This document shows positions 25,090-36,666 of a stretch of 64,000 nucleotides of DNA, piece after piece. How positions within the stretch are numbered: the first letter of the stretch is position 1; every line of letters begins with the position of its first letter. A program made the translations under genes and the position numbers. The notes below the pieces were generated by a model. That model was not told the DNA's origin and ran no database searches. It saw only the letters and a list, made by a program, of their open reading frames with translations. This stretch comes from Prauserella muralis (GTDB lineage Bacteria; Actinomycetota; Actinomycetes; Mycobacteriales; Pseudonocardiaceae): contig NZ_MASW01000005.1 in NCBI RefSeq assembly GCF_003202285.1, forward strand, positions 310,001-374,000. Reading direction: 5' to 3'.

Positions 25090-25806
25090 CTATCCGAACA
25101 CGCTGCGGCCGATGAGCGCGAGCGCGCTCGCGGCGGCGACGGTCAGCACGGCCGGGCGGATCCGCCCGCCGTCGAGGAGCCTGCGGGCGGGCCCGGACAG
25201 CAGGAACCCGGCGAGCAGGAACGGCAGCATCCACGCGGCGAACACCAGGTGGCGGACGTGCAACTCGCCCGCCACACCGAGCCCGGCCAGGGAGATGGCC
25301 GAGCCGATCGCGAAACACGCGGCCATCGTCGAGCGGATGCGCGCGCCCGCGGCGTGCTGGTAGAGCAGTGCGATGGGCGGGCCGCCGATCGAGGCGGCCG
25401 TGCCGAAGGTGCCGCTGGCGACGCCCGCGACGAGCAGCGGGCCGGGTGCCGGGTGCGGCCGCCACGAGACCAGGGACAGCACCACGCAGGCGAGCACCGA
25501 GATCCCGACGATCGCGGCGAACGGTCGCTGCGCCAGCGTCGCGACGGCCAGCACACCGAGCGCGGTGCCCGCCACCCGGCCGAGCATCGCCCAGCCCACG
25601 CCCCTCCAGTCGACATCGCGGTGCTCGCGCACCACGGCGAGCAGCGCGTGACCCGAGGCGAGCAGGATGAGCGGCACCGGCACGAACGCCGGCTCCACGA
25701 GCGCGAGCAGCGGCGCCGCGATGAGGTTCATCCCGTAGCCGACCGCACCCTGCACGAGGGCTCCGAGCACGATCGTGAGCCCGGAGAGCAGGATCGCGAG
25801 GGTCAC
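25090..25806 (-). CDS. TauE/SafE-family (TSUP) sulfite/organosulfonate exporter-like membrane protein
   Basis: The 238-residue protein is almost entirely hydrophobic with seven to eight predicted membrane helices. The first repeat, LVQGAVGYGMNLIAAPLLALV, and the mid-protein VASGTFGTAASIGGPPIALLYQH are the paired TSUP signatures. Members export sulfite, sulfoacetate or related anions. The start is GTG 25806. It lies between the S33 hydrolase and aconitase genes without an evident partner. Confidence 0.88.
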   Translation of the reverse strand: MTLAILLSGLTIVLGALVQGAVGYGMNLIAAPLLALVEPAFVPVPLILLASGHALLAVVREHRDVDWRGVGWAMLGRVAGTALGVLAVATLAQRPFAAIVGISVLACVVLSLVSWRPHPAPGPLLVAGVASGTFGTAASIGGPPIALLYQHAAGARIRSTMAACFAIGSAISLAGLGVAGELHVRHLVFAAWMLPFLLAGFLLSGPARRLLDGGRIRPAVLTVAAASALALIGRSVFG

Positions 25807-25830
25807 GGCGCCTCCTCACCCGGCAGCCTG

Positions 25831-25867
25831 CGACCCGTTCCCCACGCAGGCCGCGGGGAACGGGTCG
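25831..25867 (-). terminator. Intrinsic-type hairpin after aconitase
   Basis: CGACCCGTTCCCC (25831-25843) and GGGGAACGGGTCG (25855-25867) form a perfect 13-bp stem with an 11-nt loop. On the minus strand it starts 22 nt after the acnA stop codon and ends 25 nt before the TauE-like start. Confidence 0.8.
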
Positions 25868-25888
25868 GAGGCCACACGAGGCAGGGGA

Positions 25889-28696
<2,808 letters not shown>

Positions 28697-28797
28697 GTCT
28701 AACTCCATGCGGCGGTTCGTTCGGGTATGAGGGCGAGTCTCGCGCACCCCCGTCGCGCCCGCAGAGGTGGGCTCGTTGACGCCCTGCTCGCCACAAA

Positions 28798-28813
28798 CAG
28801 TACGCGTGTCCTT
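28798..28813. promoter_or_regulatory. Possible AcnR site upstream of acnA
   Basis: CAGTACGCGTGTCCTT matches the AcnR consensus at 10 of 13 defined positions, with a perfect left half CAGTAC. It lies 102 bp upstream of the acnA GTG. The match is weaker than the site ahead of acnR and by itself could be chance. Confidence 0.4.
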
Positions 28814-28829
28814 TTTTCGATTCAAGGGG

Positions 28830-28852
28830 AGGTGCCGCGAGGCCCGGCACCT
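28830..28852 (-). terminator. Hairpin after the Pro/Gln-rich membrane protein gene
   Basis: AGGTGCCG (28830-28837) pairs with CGGCACCT (28845-28852) around a 7-nt loop, about 34 nt beyond the stop of the minus-strand gene ending at 28886. An alternative pairing with CCGGGC near 28867 is possible. It separates that gene from the acnA promoter region. Confidence 0.5.
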
Positions 28853-28885
28853 TCACCGTGGTACCGGGCTCCGCGACGTGCCGCG

Positions 28886-30352
28886 CTACCCGGCGGACTC
28901 GAGGAACGCCTTCAAGTCCTCGGGTTGCATGCTCCGCAGGAACGTCATGCCCAGTTCGGTGAACGTGCGGAACGGGCTGACGTAGTGCGCGCCGTCGACC
29001 TCGGTGGTGACCACACCGAGGCCCTGCCGCATCACCCCGGCACCGAGGTTGGCGACGGCCTGCCGCGCCGCGGGCGGGATCGAGTCGTCGGCCTGGCCTG
29101 CCGCCATGGAGGCCAGCTGGTCGCCGCAGACCCGCTCGGTGGCGCCGTCGATCGTCGCCTGGTAGCAGTCGCCCTCCTTGCGCAGGGAGACCGTGCCCTG
29201 GCCGGGAATCTGCAGCTCCAGTGCCGTGACGGTCGCCCGGGTGCCGCCGGTCACCTCGCTCGTCTCGGTCTCCAGGCTGGTGATCTTCACCCCGCTCGGT
29301 TCCGGGTCACCCGCCGCGCGCAGCAGCACGGGGCCCACGTCGTGCAGCACGGCCAGCTCGTCCGGCGGCAGCAGCTCGATCACCCTCCGCAGGTCGCCGT
29401 CGAGCGCGGCCTGCACCGTCTGCTGGACGGCGGCGTTCGGCGAGTCGGCGCCCCTGGCGGGCAGCGGCTCCCTCGGCCACGACAGTCCCTCGGCACGCAG
29501 GCCGTAGTCGGCGATGCTGTAGAAGAGGCTCGGGTACCACTCGCCGTCCACCTGGACCGTGGCGATACGCACCGGCTCGCCGCCGGCGCGCACCATCTGC
29601 GAGATGTCGAGGGTCCTGCTCTGCCCGCCCTGCGGGAGGCCCTCCACATCGGCCTCGTCCAGCAGCGCGTCGAGATAGTCCTCGGTGAACGGCATGGCGG
29701 CCACGTCGGCGCTGACGGTCAGCGTCCCGCCGGTGAGCTTGGTGATGGTGAGGTGGTCGTTGACGCGCTCGGCCTGCTGCTCGTCGAAGCGCAGGTCGCG
29801 GGTCGTGACCTCGAGGCCGGTCAGCGCCTTCGGGTCGGCGTCCGGCTTGAGCACGCCCAGGCGCTTGAGCTCCTCGGTCGACTCCGCGACCGGGTCGGTG
29901 AGCAGGGCCGCCTCCGCGGGCGCCAGCGTGCTGAGCAGCCCCACGACGTCGCCGCCGCTCAGCGCGTTGGCGAGGTTCATCGCCGCCTCGTTGGGCGTGG
30001 CCGCGCCCGAGGCCGCCGAGTCGCTCTGGAAGAACGCGAACCAGGTGCCCACGCCCCCGACGGCCACGACCAGAGCCACGACGAGCCCGATCACCAGCCC
30101 GCGGCGGCTGCGGCGCGGCGGCGTGGGCGGCACGGGGTAGGCGCCCGGCGGCGGGCCGTACCCGCCGGGGCCCTGCGGTGCTGCCGCGCCCGGCCGCGTG
30201 GCGTACCCGGGCTGGGCGCCGTACGCGGGCGGGCCCGGGTACGGCTGCTGCTGCTGCGGTCCCCCCGGGTACTGCTGCGGCGGCCCTGGCGGCGGGTAGC
30301 CGCCGGGCTGCTGGGGCCACTGGTCTCCAGGGCCTGGCTGGGTCACGGTCAC
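28886..30352 (-). CDS. Membrane-anchored exported protein with Pro/Gln/Gly-rich cytoplasmic tail
   Basis: The protein has about 488 residues. Residues 1-85 are a disordered PGGYPPPGPPQQYPGG-type tail. One membrane helix follows at about 92-112 (GLVIGLVVALVVAVGGVGTWF), and the rest is a large external domain. The external part appears to hold two related halves: both contain LSGGDVVGLLSTLAP- or ALDGDLRRVIELLPPDEL-like segments followed by a beta-rich region. Two Cys (GDCYQATIDG, ERVCGDQL) may form a disulfide. The GTG at 30352 overlaps the upstream stop (GTGA); 30346 is an alternative start. No family was recognised. Confidence 0.75.
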   Translation of the reverse strand: MTVTQPGPGDQWPQQPGGYPPPGPPQQYPGGPQQQQPYPGPPAYGAQPGYATRPGAAAPQGPGGYGPPPGAYPVPPTPPRRSRRGLVIGLVVALVVAVGGVGTWFAFFQSDSAASGAATPNEAAMNLANALSGGDVVGLLSTLAPAEAALLTDPVAESTEELKRLGVLKPDADPKALTGLEVTTRDLRFDEQQAERVNDHLTITKLTGGTLTVSADVAAMPFTEDYLDALLDEADVEGLPQGGQSRTLDISQMVRAGGEPVRIATVQVDGEWYPSLFYSIADYGLRAEGLSWPREPLPARGADSPNAAVQQTVQAALDGDLRRVIELLPPDELAVLHDVGPVLLRAAGDPEPSGVKITSLETETSEVTGGTRATVTALELQIPGQGTVSLRKEGDCYQATIDGATERVCGDQLASMAAGQADDSIPPAARQAVANLGAGVMRQGLGVVTTEVDGAHYVSPFRTFTELGMTFLRSMQPEDLKAFLESAG

Positions 30353-30822
30353 ACACCTGCTCTTCCGGTGTCCTGGTCGTCCCGGCGCGCGGTGCCGAGC
30401 ACCGTGAGCGCGCCGAGCAACGCGATGGTCATGCCTGCGGAGGTGACGGCAGGGCCCGTGGGCGTGACGCCCACGACCTCGCTCGCACCGGGGCCTTGGA
30501 CGAGCACGACCACCCCCACGGTTCCCACGAGCAGGGCCAGCACGGCGGCGAGCGCCGCTCCGGTCCGCCGCCACCCCAGCACCAGCAGGCCCACGCAGGC
30601 CACGGCCAGCAGCGGCACCGTCAGCCACGCCCGCAGCAGCGCGCCCGCGAGCGCGTCGTCGCGCAGGACGAGCTGCTCGGCGATGCCCACGGCCTGGTAG
30701 CTGTTGCGCTCGGCCGCCCCCGACCGCAGCCACGGCAGGAAGGTGCCCGCGACCGCTGTCAGCAGACCCGCCGCGCAGGTCCCGGTGGCGGCGGACCGCG
30801 CCGCCGAGCGGGTGAGCGTCAT
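30349..30822 (-). CDS. Small multi-pass membrane protein, unknown function
   Basis: The protein has 157 residues with about four hydrophobic helices (LLTAVAGTFLPWL, WLTVPLLAVACVGLLVLGW, ALAAVLALLVGTVGVVVLV, AGMTIALLGALTVLG) and a polar loop after the first. The ATG at 30822 follows GGGGGT. It is translationally coupled to the downstream membrane-anchored gene, so the two proteins probably act together. It diverges from the RipA-like gene. No domain was recognised. Confidence 0.72.
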   Translation of the reverse strand: MTLTRSAARSAATGTCAAGLLTAVAGTFLPWLRSGAAERNSYQAVGIAEQLVLRDDALAGALLRAWLTVPLLAVACVGLLVLGWRRTGAALAAVLALLVGTVGVVVLVQGPGASEVVGVTPTGPAVTSAGMTIALLGALTVLGTARRDDQDTGRAGV

Positions 30823-31004
30823 CGGTGTACCCCCAGGTGTCGAGTGTCCGCCTGCCGATCCTCGCCGAGCCCTCCCGTGACCCCTCCGGTATCCCCCGGT
30901 ACGGGGAAATGTGGCAGAAGATGCCCGGGTTTCGCCTGTGACATGTGGTGACGCTGTGGTGCAAGTGGCACAGTCTGATTGGACCAAAAGGGGAGGTGGA
31001 GGCT

Positions 31005-32375
31005 GTGCCGAACACGCGCATCGCGTCGCGCCGGCCCGCCGCGACATCCCGGCTCGCGGTGGGGACGCGCCGAGGGCTGGCCATCGGGGTGCTGGCCATG
31101 GTCGCCCTGCTGGGGACCGCCGGCGCCGGTGTGGCCGTCCCGCCGCCGCCGCCGAACCCGAGCGACTCGGAGCTGCGCGAGAGCCGCGAGGCCGCCGACG
31201 CCAAGGCCAGCGAGGTCGGCCAGCTGACCAGCCGCCTCGCGGAGGCGGAGTCCCGGCTGGCCGCGCTGCAGACCCAGGTCGAGCTGAAGATGGAGGAGGC
31301 CAACAAGGCCCGCGTCGACATGCTCACGGCCCGCGACGCGGCCGCCGAGGCCGAGCGCGAGGCGCAGGCCGCGCGCGTCGAGGCCGACGCCGCGGGTGCC
31401 GCCATCCGCAGGGCAAGGGGCCAGCTCGACCGGTTCGTCGCGGGCAGCTACCAGCAGGGCAGCACGATCGGCTCCCTCAGCGCCTACCTCGGCTCCGAGA
31501 GCCCGGACGACCTGCTGTCCAGGGCCCAGCTGCTGGAGGCGGTCAGCAGCAGCCAGCTCGACGCGCTCGAGGCGATGCAGCGGGCCCAGGTCGAGAAGTC
31601 CAACAAGGACGCGGCCGCCCGCAAGGCGCTCGAGGTGGCCAAGCAGCGCAGGGCCGAGGCCGAGCAGGCCAAGATCGCCGCCGACGAGGCCAGGGCCGCC
31701 GCGATCCAGGCGCGCGCGGGCCAGGCCTCGCGCACCAGCGAGCTGGAGGCCGAGAAGGAACAGGTCGAGCAGCAGCTGTACGAGGCGCAGTCGCAGGTCG
31801 ACGGGCTGGAGGGCCAGCGCGCCCGCTACCAGAACTGGCTCGAGCAGAAGCAACGCGAGGAGGAGGAGCGCGCGCGCAGGGCCGCGATGGCCGCCGCGGC
31901 CAACAGCGGCGGATCGTCGGCCCCGGCGCCGGAGTCGCGGCCCTCGCCCTCGGCGAGCGCGACGGTGGAGGGCGTGATCGCGCGGGCGATGTCCCAGCTC
32001 GGCGTCACCTACGCGTGGGGTGGCGGCAACGCGTACGGCCCGACCTACGGCATCCGTGACGGCGGGGTCGCCGACAGCTACGGCGACTACATGAAGATCG
32101 GCTTCGACTGCTCCGGCCTGATGATCTACGCCTTCGCCGGGGTGCAGGCGCTGCCGCACTACAGCGGCTACCAGTACACCGCGGGGCGGCAGGTGCCGCT
32201 GTCGCAGATGCGGCGGGGCGACATGCTGTTCTGGGGGCCGAGCCGCGTGCACCACGTGGCGCTCTACCTCGGCAACGGGCAGATGATCGAGGCGCCCTAC
32301 TCCGGCGGCTACGTCCGCATCGCGCCGGTACGCTACGGCGACATCATGCCGTACGCGACCCGACTGATCGGTTGA
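31005..32375 (+). CDS. Secreted NlpC/P60 peptidoglycan endopeptidase (RipA-like)
   Basis: The protein has 456 residues. A signal sequence is present (hydrophobic GLAIGVLAMVALLGTAGAGVAV near 27-48). A long coiled-coil region follows at about 60-290, rich in Ala, Glu, Gln and Arg, then a linker and a C-terminal NlpC/P60 domain with Cys369 in IGFDCSGLM and His in RVHHVALYLGNG. RipA-type enzymes cut the D-Glu-mDAP bond during septum splitting; the coiled coil usually restrains or targets the catalytic domain. The start is GTG 31005 after GGGAGGTGGAGG. Mycobacteria also have ripA upstream of moxR. Confidence 0.9.
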   Translation: MPNTRIASRRPAATSRLAVGTRRGLAIGVLAMVALLGTAGAGVAVPPPPPNPSDSELRESREAADAKASEVGQLTSRLAEAESRLAALQTQVELKMEEANKARVDMLTARDAAAEAEREAQAARVEADAAGAAIRRARGQLDRFVAGSYQQGSTIGSLSAYLGSESPDDLLSRAQLLEAVSSSQLDALEAMQRAQVEKSNKDAAARKALEVAKQRRAEAEQAKIAADEARAAAIQARAGQASRTSELEAEKEQVEQQLYEAQSQVDGLEGQRARYQNWLEQKQREEEERARRAAMAAAANSGGSSAPAPESRPSPSASATVEGVIARAMSQLGVTYAWGGGNAYGPTYGIRDGGVADSYGDYMKIGFDCSGLMIYAFAGVQALPHYSGYQYTAGRQVPLSQMRRGDMLFWGPSRVHHVALYLGNGQMIEAPYSGGYVRIAPVRYGDIMPYATRLIG

Positions 32376-32926
32376 CCGCCGCGCTGGCGGGCATCGTGCT
32401 CGCCGGTGGTGCCGCACGCAGGCTCTCCGGCGCGGACAAGCCCATGCTCGTGGTGGGCGGGACGACGCTGCTGCAACGCGCCGTCACCGCTCTGCGCGAC
32501 GCCGCGGACATCGTGGTGGTCGGGCCCCGCCGCGACGCGGTCGGCGGCGTCCGCTGGTGCCGGGAGGACCCGCCGGGAGCCGGTCCCGTGGCGGCACTCG
32601 CGGCCGGGCTGCGCGACGTCGGCGCCGAGCAGGTCGCCGTGCTCGCCGCCGACCTGAGCGGCGTCACGCCTGACACCATCGCCCGGCTGCGTGCCGCCCT
32701 GGGTCCCGGAGCCGACGGTGCCGTGCTCGTCGACGACGAGGGGCGCCGGCAGTGGCTGATCGGCGTCTGGCGGACGGCGGCGTTGCGGGCCGCGCTGCCG
32801 GAGGAGCCCGCGGGAGCCTCCCTGCGCGCCACCCTCGGCGGGCTGTCCATTGTGGAGGTGGCGGCGGTGCCGGGAGAGGCCGCCGACGTCGACACTCCCG
32901 GCGATCTGCCTCCGGGTTGGCGGTGA
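32372..32926 (+). CDS. mobA: MobA-like NTP transferase (molybdenum cofactor guanylyltransferase)
   Basis: The 184-residue nucleotidyltransferase has the N-terminal GIVLAGGAARRLSGADKPML loop and the later AVLAADLSGVTPDTI acidic motif of MobA/CofC-type enzymes. It would attach GMP to molybdopterin. The TTG start overlaps the ripA-like stop (TTGA), so it is translationally coupled to a cell-wall gene. No other molybdenum gene is in the window, so the substrate assignment rests on family only. Confidence 0.8.
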   Translation: MTAALAGIVLAGGAARRLSGADKPMLVVGGTTLLQRAVTALRDAADIVVVGPRRDAVGGVRWCREDPPGAGPVAALAAGLRDVGAEQVAVLAADLSGVTPDTIARLRAALGPGADGAVLVDDEGRRQWLIGVWRTAALRAALPEEPAGASLRATLGGLSIVEVAAVPGEAADVDTPGDLPPGWR

Positions 32927-33053
32927 CGGCACCTTCACAGGGGTCATACCGGGCGGGCGGTTTGCTGGAACACACGGTCGCGATCAACCGTGCCCGGCCC
33001 AGCGGGTACGGTCACGCAACGTGGAGCGAAGCTCACCAGCGAGGAGGTTAGGT

Positions 33054-34124
33054 GTGACCGAGCCCGGCTACTCCGACGGCGCGGCGGCCCCGGCGCAACC
33101 GGGCACCCCGGCACGGGACGCGCAGCTGCTGGAGCGCACCGTGTTCGAGGTCAAGCGGGTGATCGTCGGACAGGACCGGCTCGTCGAGCGGATGCTGGTG
33201 GGTCTGCTGGCCAAGGGGCACCTGCTGCTGGAGGGTGTGCCCGGCGTGGCCAAGACGCTCGCGGTCGAGACCTTCGCCCAGGTGGTCGGCGGCTCCTTCT
33301 CCCGCGTCCAGTTCACCCCCGACCTGGTGCCCGCCGACATCCTCGGCACCCGCATCTACCGGCAGGCCAGCGAGAAGTTCGACGTCGAGCTCGGCCCGGT
33401 GGTCGCCAACTTCGTGCTCGCCGACGAGATCAACCGCGCGCCGGCGAAGGTGCAGTCGGCGATGCTGGAGGTCATGGCCGAGCGGCACGTCTCGATCGGC
33501 GGCCAGACCTTCCCGATGCCCGACCCGTTCCTGGTGCTCGCCACGCAGAACCCCATCGAGAACGAGGGCGTCTACCCGCTGCCGGAGGCCCAGCGCGACC
33601 GGTTCCTCTTCAAGATCGTCGTGGAGTACCCGACGGCGGAGGAGGAGCGCGAGATCGTCTACCGCATGGGCGTGACCCCGCCCGAACCGCACGAGGTGCT
33701 CAGCCCCGCGGAACTGGTGCGGCTGCAGGGCGTGGCCGCGCAGGTGTTCGTGCACCACGCGCTCGTCGACTACGTGGTGCGGCTGGTGCTGGCCACCCGC
33801 ACGCCCGGCGAGCACGGCCTGACCGACGTCGCGGGCTGGGTGTCCTACGGCGCCTCGCCCCGGGCGAGCCTGGGCATCATCGCCGCCGCGCGGGCGCTGG
33901 CCCTCATCCGGGGCCGCGACTACGTGCTGCCGCAGGACGTCGTGGACGTGGTGCCCGACGTGCTGCGCCACCGGCTCGTGCTGTCCTACGACGCGCTCGC
34001 CGACGGTGTGCCGCTGGACCACATCATCAACCGCATCCTGCAGACCGTGCCGCTGCCGCAGGTGTCGGCCCGGCCGCAGGGCGGGACGGGACAGCCGGTC
34101 GCGGCAGGTGTGCCCGGCAGGTAG
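33054..34124 (+). CDS. moxR: MoxR-family AAA+ ATPase
   Basis: The 356-residue AAA+ chaperone has Walker A GVPGVAKT, Walker B VLADEINRAPAK, sensor-like ATQNPIENEGVYPLPEAQRDRF and a C-terminal lid domain. MoxR proteins work with neighbouring vWA proteins to mature or activate targets. The start is GTG 33054, preceded by GAGGAGG. DUF58 and vWA genes follow, as in the M. tuberculosis moxR1-Rv1480-Rv1481 block. Confidence 0.94.
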   Translation: MTEPGYSDGAAAPAQPGTPARDAQLLERTVFEVKRVIVGQDRLVERMLVGLLAKGHLLLEGVPGVAKTLAVETFAQVVGGSFSRVQFTPDLVPADILGTRIYRQASEKFDVELGPVVANFVLADEINRAPAKVQSAMLEVMAERHVSIGGQTFPMPDPFLVLATQNPIENEGVYPLPEAQRDRFLFKIVVEYPTAEEEREIVYRMGVTPPEPHEVLSPAELVRLQGVAAQVFVHHALVDYVVRLVLATRTPGEHGLTDVAGWVSYGASPRASLGIIAAARALALIRGRDYVLPQDVVDVVPDVLRHRLVLSYDALADGVPLDHIINRILQTVPLPQVSARPQGGTGQPVAAGVPGR

Positions 34125-34133
34125 TGCCCGGTC

Positions 34134-35084
34134 ATGAGTCCGATCAACGACGCGGGCGGACCCCGGCCCAGCTGGGCGCCGCCGATCCTGCGGGGCGATC
34201 GCCTCGACGCGGGCCTGCGCACCCTGGAGCTCGAGGTCCGGCGCCGCCTCGACGGCCTGCTGCAGGGCAACCACCTGGGCCTGGTGCCGGGACCCGGTTC
34301 CGAACCGGGGGAGGCCCGGCCGTACCAGCCCGGCGACGACGTGCGGCGGATGGACTGGGCGGTGACGGCCCGCACCACCACCCCGCACATCAGGGAGAGC
34401 ATCGCCGACCGCGAGCTGGAGACGTGGGTGGTGGCCGACCTGTCGGCGAGCCTCGACTTCGGCACCGCCCTGTGCGAAAAGCGGGACCTGGTCGTGTGCG
34501 CGGTCGCCGCGGTCGCCCACCTCACCGGTGGCGGCGGCAACCGGCTCGGCGCGCTGCTGTCCAACGGGGCCGACACGGTCCGGCTGCCCCCGAGGGGCGG
34601 GCTGGCCTACGCGCGCAACGTGGTGCGTAAGGTCGCGGAGCTGCCGCGGGCGGCCGAGGGCACCCGTGGTGACCTGACCGAGCTGATCGAGCAGCTGCGC
34701 CGCCCGCCGCGCCGTCGCGGGCTGGCTGTGGTGATCTCCGACTTCCTGGGCGACACGACGTGGGAGCGTCCGCTGCGGGCGCTGTCGGCCCGGCACGACC
34801 TGGTCGCCATCGAGGTGCTCGACCCGCGGGACGTCGACCTGCCCGAGGTCGGCACCGTCGTGCTCGCCGACCCGGAGACCGGCAGGCAGCGGGAGGTGAC
34901 CGCGAACGCGCTGCTGCGCAGGGAGTTCGCCGCCGCCGCGCAGGCGCACCGCGCCAAGGTCGCCAGGGCGGTGCGGCAGGCTGGCGCCGGGCACCTGGTG
35001 CTGCGCACCGACTCGGACTGGATCGCCGACATCGTGCGGTTCGCGGTCGCCCGCAAGCGCGGCTGGTCGGGGGCCGCCTCGTGA
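34134..35084 (+). CDS. DUF58-domain protein
   Basis: The 316-residue soluble-looking protein contains the DUF58 core GPGSEPGEARPYQPGDDVRRMDWAV. The downstream half resembles a vWA fold (VVADLSASLDFG; LAVVISDFLG). It lies between moxR and a membrane vWA gene and overlaps the latter by 4 nt (GTGA). DUF58 proteins are standard partners of MoxR ATPases, probably as adaptors. Start ATG 34134. Confidence 0.92.
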   Translation: MSPINDAGGPRPSWAPPILRGDRLDAGLRTLELEVRRRLDGLLQGNHLGLVPGPGSEPGEARPYQPGDDVRRMDWAVTARTTTPHIRESIADRELETWVVADLSASLDFGTALCEKRDLVVCAVAAVAHLTGGGGNRLGALLSNGADTVRLPPRGGLAYARNVVRKVAELPRAAEGTRGDLTELIEQLRRPPRRRGLAVVISDFLGDTTWERPLRALSARHDLVAIEVLDPRDVDLPEVGTVVLADPETGRQREVTANALLRREFAAAAQAHRAKVARAVRQAGAGHLVLRTDSDWIADIVRFAVARKRGWSGAAS

Positions 35085-36064
35085 ACGTGACCGGGTTCAG
35101 CTCTCCGTGGTGGTTCCTGCTGCTGCTCGTGGTGGCCGCGGTCGTGGTCGGCTATGTGCTTGCGGCGCGGGCCCGCCGCAAGCGCACGTTGCGCTTCTCC
35201 AACCTGGCGATGCTGGAGCGGGTGGCTCCCCGCGGGCAGGGCTGGGTCAAGCACGTGCCCGCCGCCCTGCTCGTGGTGTCGCTGCTGCTACTCACGTTCG
35301 CGCTGGCGGGGCCGACGGCCGAGCAGAAGGTGCCGCGCAACCGGGCGACCGTGATGCTGGTGATCGACGTGTCGCTGTCCATGGAGGCCACCGACGTGCA
35401 GCCGTCGCGGCTCAAGGCCGCGCAGGAGGCCGCGCGGTCGTTCGCCGCGGGGCTGACCCCCGGCGTGAACCTCGGGCTGATCTCGTTCGCGGGCACGGCG
35501 ACGGTCCTGGTGGCGCCCACCACCGAGCGCGACGGTGTGGTCAAGGCCATCGACAACCTCAAGCTCGCCCAGTCCACGGCCACCGGCGAGGGCATCTTCG
35601 CGGCGCTGCAGTCGATCGAGAGCTTCTCGGCGGTCGTCGGCGGCGCCGAGGGACCGCCGCCCGCGCGGATCGTGCTCATGACCGACGGCAAGCAGACCGT
35701 GCCGCAGGACGAGTACGCGCCGCGTGGCGCGTTCACGGCCGCCGGGGTGGCCAAGCAGAAGGACATCCCCGTCACCACGATCTCGTTCGGCACCTCCCAC
35801 GGCACGGTGGAGATCGAGGGCAAGCAGGTGCCCGTCGAGGTCGACGACGAGTCGATGCGGGAGATCGCGCGGCTGTCCGGCGGCGACTTCTACAAGGCGG
35901 CCACCGCGGGCGAGCTCAAGGAGGTCTACGCCAGCCTCGGCGAGCAGATCGGCTACGAGACCAAGAACGTCGACTCGAGCAAACCGTGGGTGCTGCTGGG
36001 CACCATCGCGCTCATCGGAGCCGCGGGAAGCTCGCTGTTCATCGGCCAGCGGTTGCCGACCTGA
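35081..36064 (+). CDS. Membrane-anchored von Willebrand factor A domain protein (BatA-like)
   Basis: The 327-residue protein has N-terminal membrane helices at about 7-25 and 57-75, a vWA domain with MIDAS motif VIDVSLSMEATD and a later metal-site LMTDGKQT. A C-terminal helix follows (VLLGTIALIGAAGSSLFIG). It corresponds to Rv1481. The GTG start overlaps the DUF58 stop. With MoxR and DUF58 it likely forms an envelope-stress or protein-maturation complex. Confidence 0.92.
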   Translation: MNVTGFSSPWWFLLLLVVAAVVVGYVLAARARRKRTLRFSNLAMLERVAPRGQGWVKHVPAALLVVSLLLLTFALAGPTAEQKVPRNRATVMLVIDVSLSMEATDVQPSRLKAAQEAARSFAAGLTPGVNLGLISFAGTATVLVAPTTERDGVVKAIDNLKLAQSTATGEGIFAALQSIESFSAVVGGAEGPPPARIVLMTDGKQTVPQDEYAPRGAFTAAGVAKQKDIPVTTISFGTSHGTVEIEGKQVPVEVDDESMREIARLSGGDFYKAATAGELKEVYASLGEQIGYETKNVDSSKPWVLLGTIALIGAAGSSLFIGQRLPT

Positions 36065-36094
36065 GCCCTGGCCCCGGCGGCCCGCCTCGCCGGG

Positions 36095-36556
36095 TCAGGC
36101 CCCGGCGAAGCCGTGCTGGCGCCACGCCTCGTACACCACGATCGAGGCGGTGTTGGTGAGGTTGAGCGAGCGGGACGTGGGCAGCATCGGCAGCCGCAGC
36201 CGGTCGGTGACCCTCGGGTCGGCCAGCACCGGTTCGGGCAGCCCGGTCGACTCGGGGCCGAACAGCAGCACGTCGCCCTCGGTGTAGGCGACGTCGGTGT
36301 AGCGGCGGGCGGCCCTGGCGGTGAAGGCGTACACCCGGGCCGGGTTCAGCGCCTTCCACGCTGCCTCCAGGTCGGCGTGCACCTCGACGTGGGCGAGGTC
36401 GTGGTAGTCGAGCCCGGCGCGGCGCAGGTGCTTGTCCTCGAGGGTGAAGCCGAGCGGCTCCACCAGGTGCAGCTCACAGCCGGTGTTGGCGGCCAGCCGG
36501 ATCGCGTTGCCGGTGTTCGGCGGGATCTCGGGCTGGTAGAACACTACCCGGAACAC
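36095..36556 (-). CDS. trmL: tRNA (cytidine/uridine(34)-2'-O)-methyltransferase TrmL
   Basis: This 153-residue SPOUT enzyme methylates the wobble ribose of tRNA-Leu. It begins FRVVFYQPEIPPNTGNAIRL and has the knot motifs LLFGPESTGLP and LPMLPTSRSLNLTNTASIVVYE. Length fits the compact TrmL type without an extra RNA-binding domain. The GTG at 36556 is chosen; upstream codons are not conserved-looking. It is convergent with the vWA gene and divergent from phoD. Confidence 0.93.
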   Translation of the reverse strand: MFRVVFYQPEIPPNTGNAIRLAANTGCELHLVEPLGFTLEDKHLRRAGLDYHDLAHVEVHADLEAAWKALNPARVYAFTARAARRYTDVAYTEGDVLLFGPESTGLPEPVLADPRVTDRLRLPMLPTSRSLNLTNTASIVVYEAWRQHGFAGA

Positions 36557-36666
36557 GGTATTCGATCTTCTTCCGTTCACTCGTCGGTCGCTCACGCGCC
36601 CCGCGCAGGCCATGTGGGGAAACAACCATCGTGCCTGGTTCCCGAATCCCCACCCCGGAGGTGTCC

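Noticed and set aside
28727-30700. Plus-strand 657-codon frame over the membrane-anchored protein gene
   Set aside because: The opposite frame has a membrane helix, a plausible start and a coupled neighbour; this one has no recognisable protein features.
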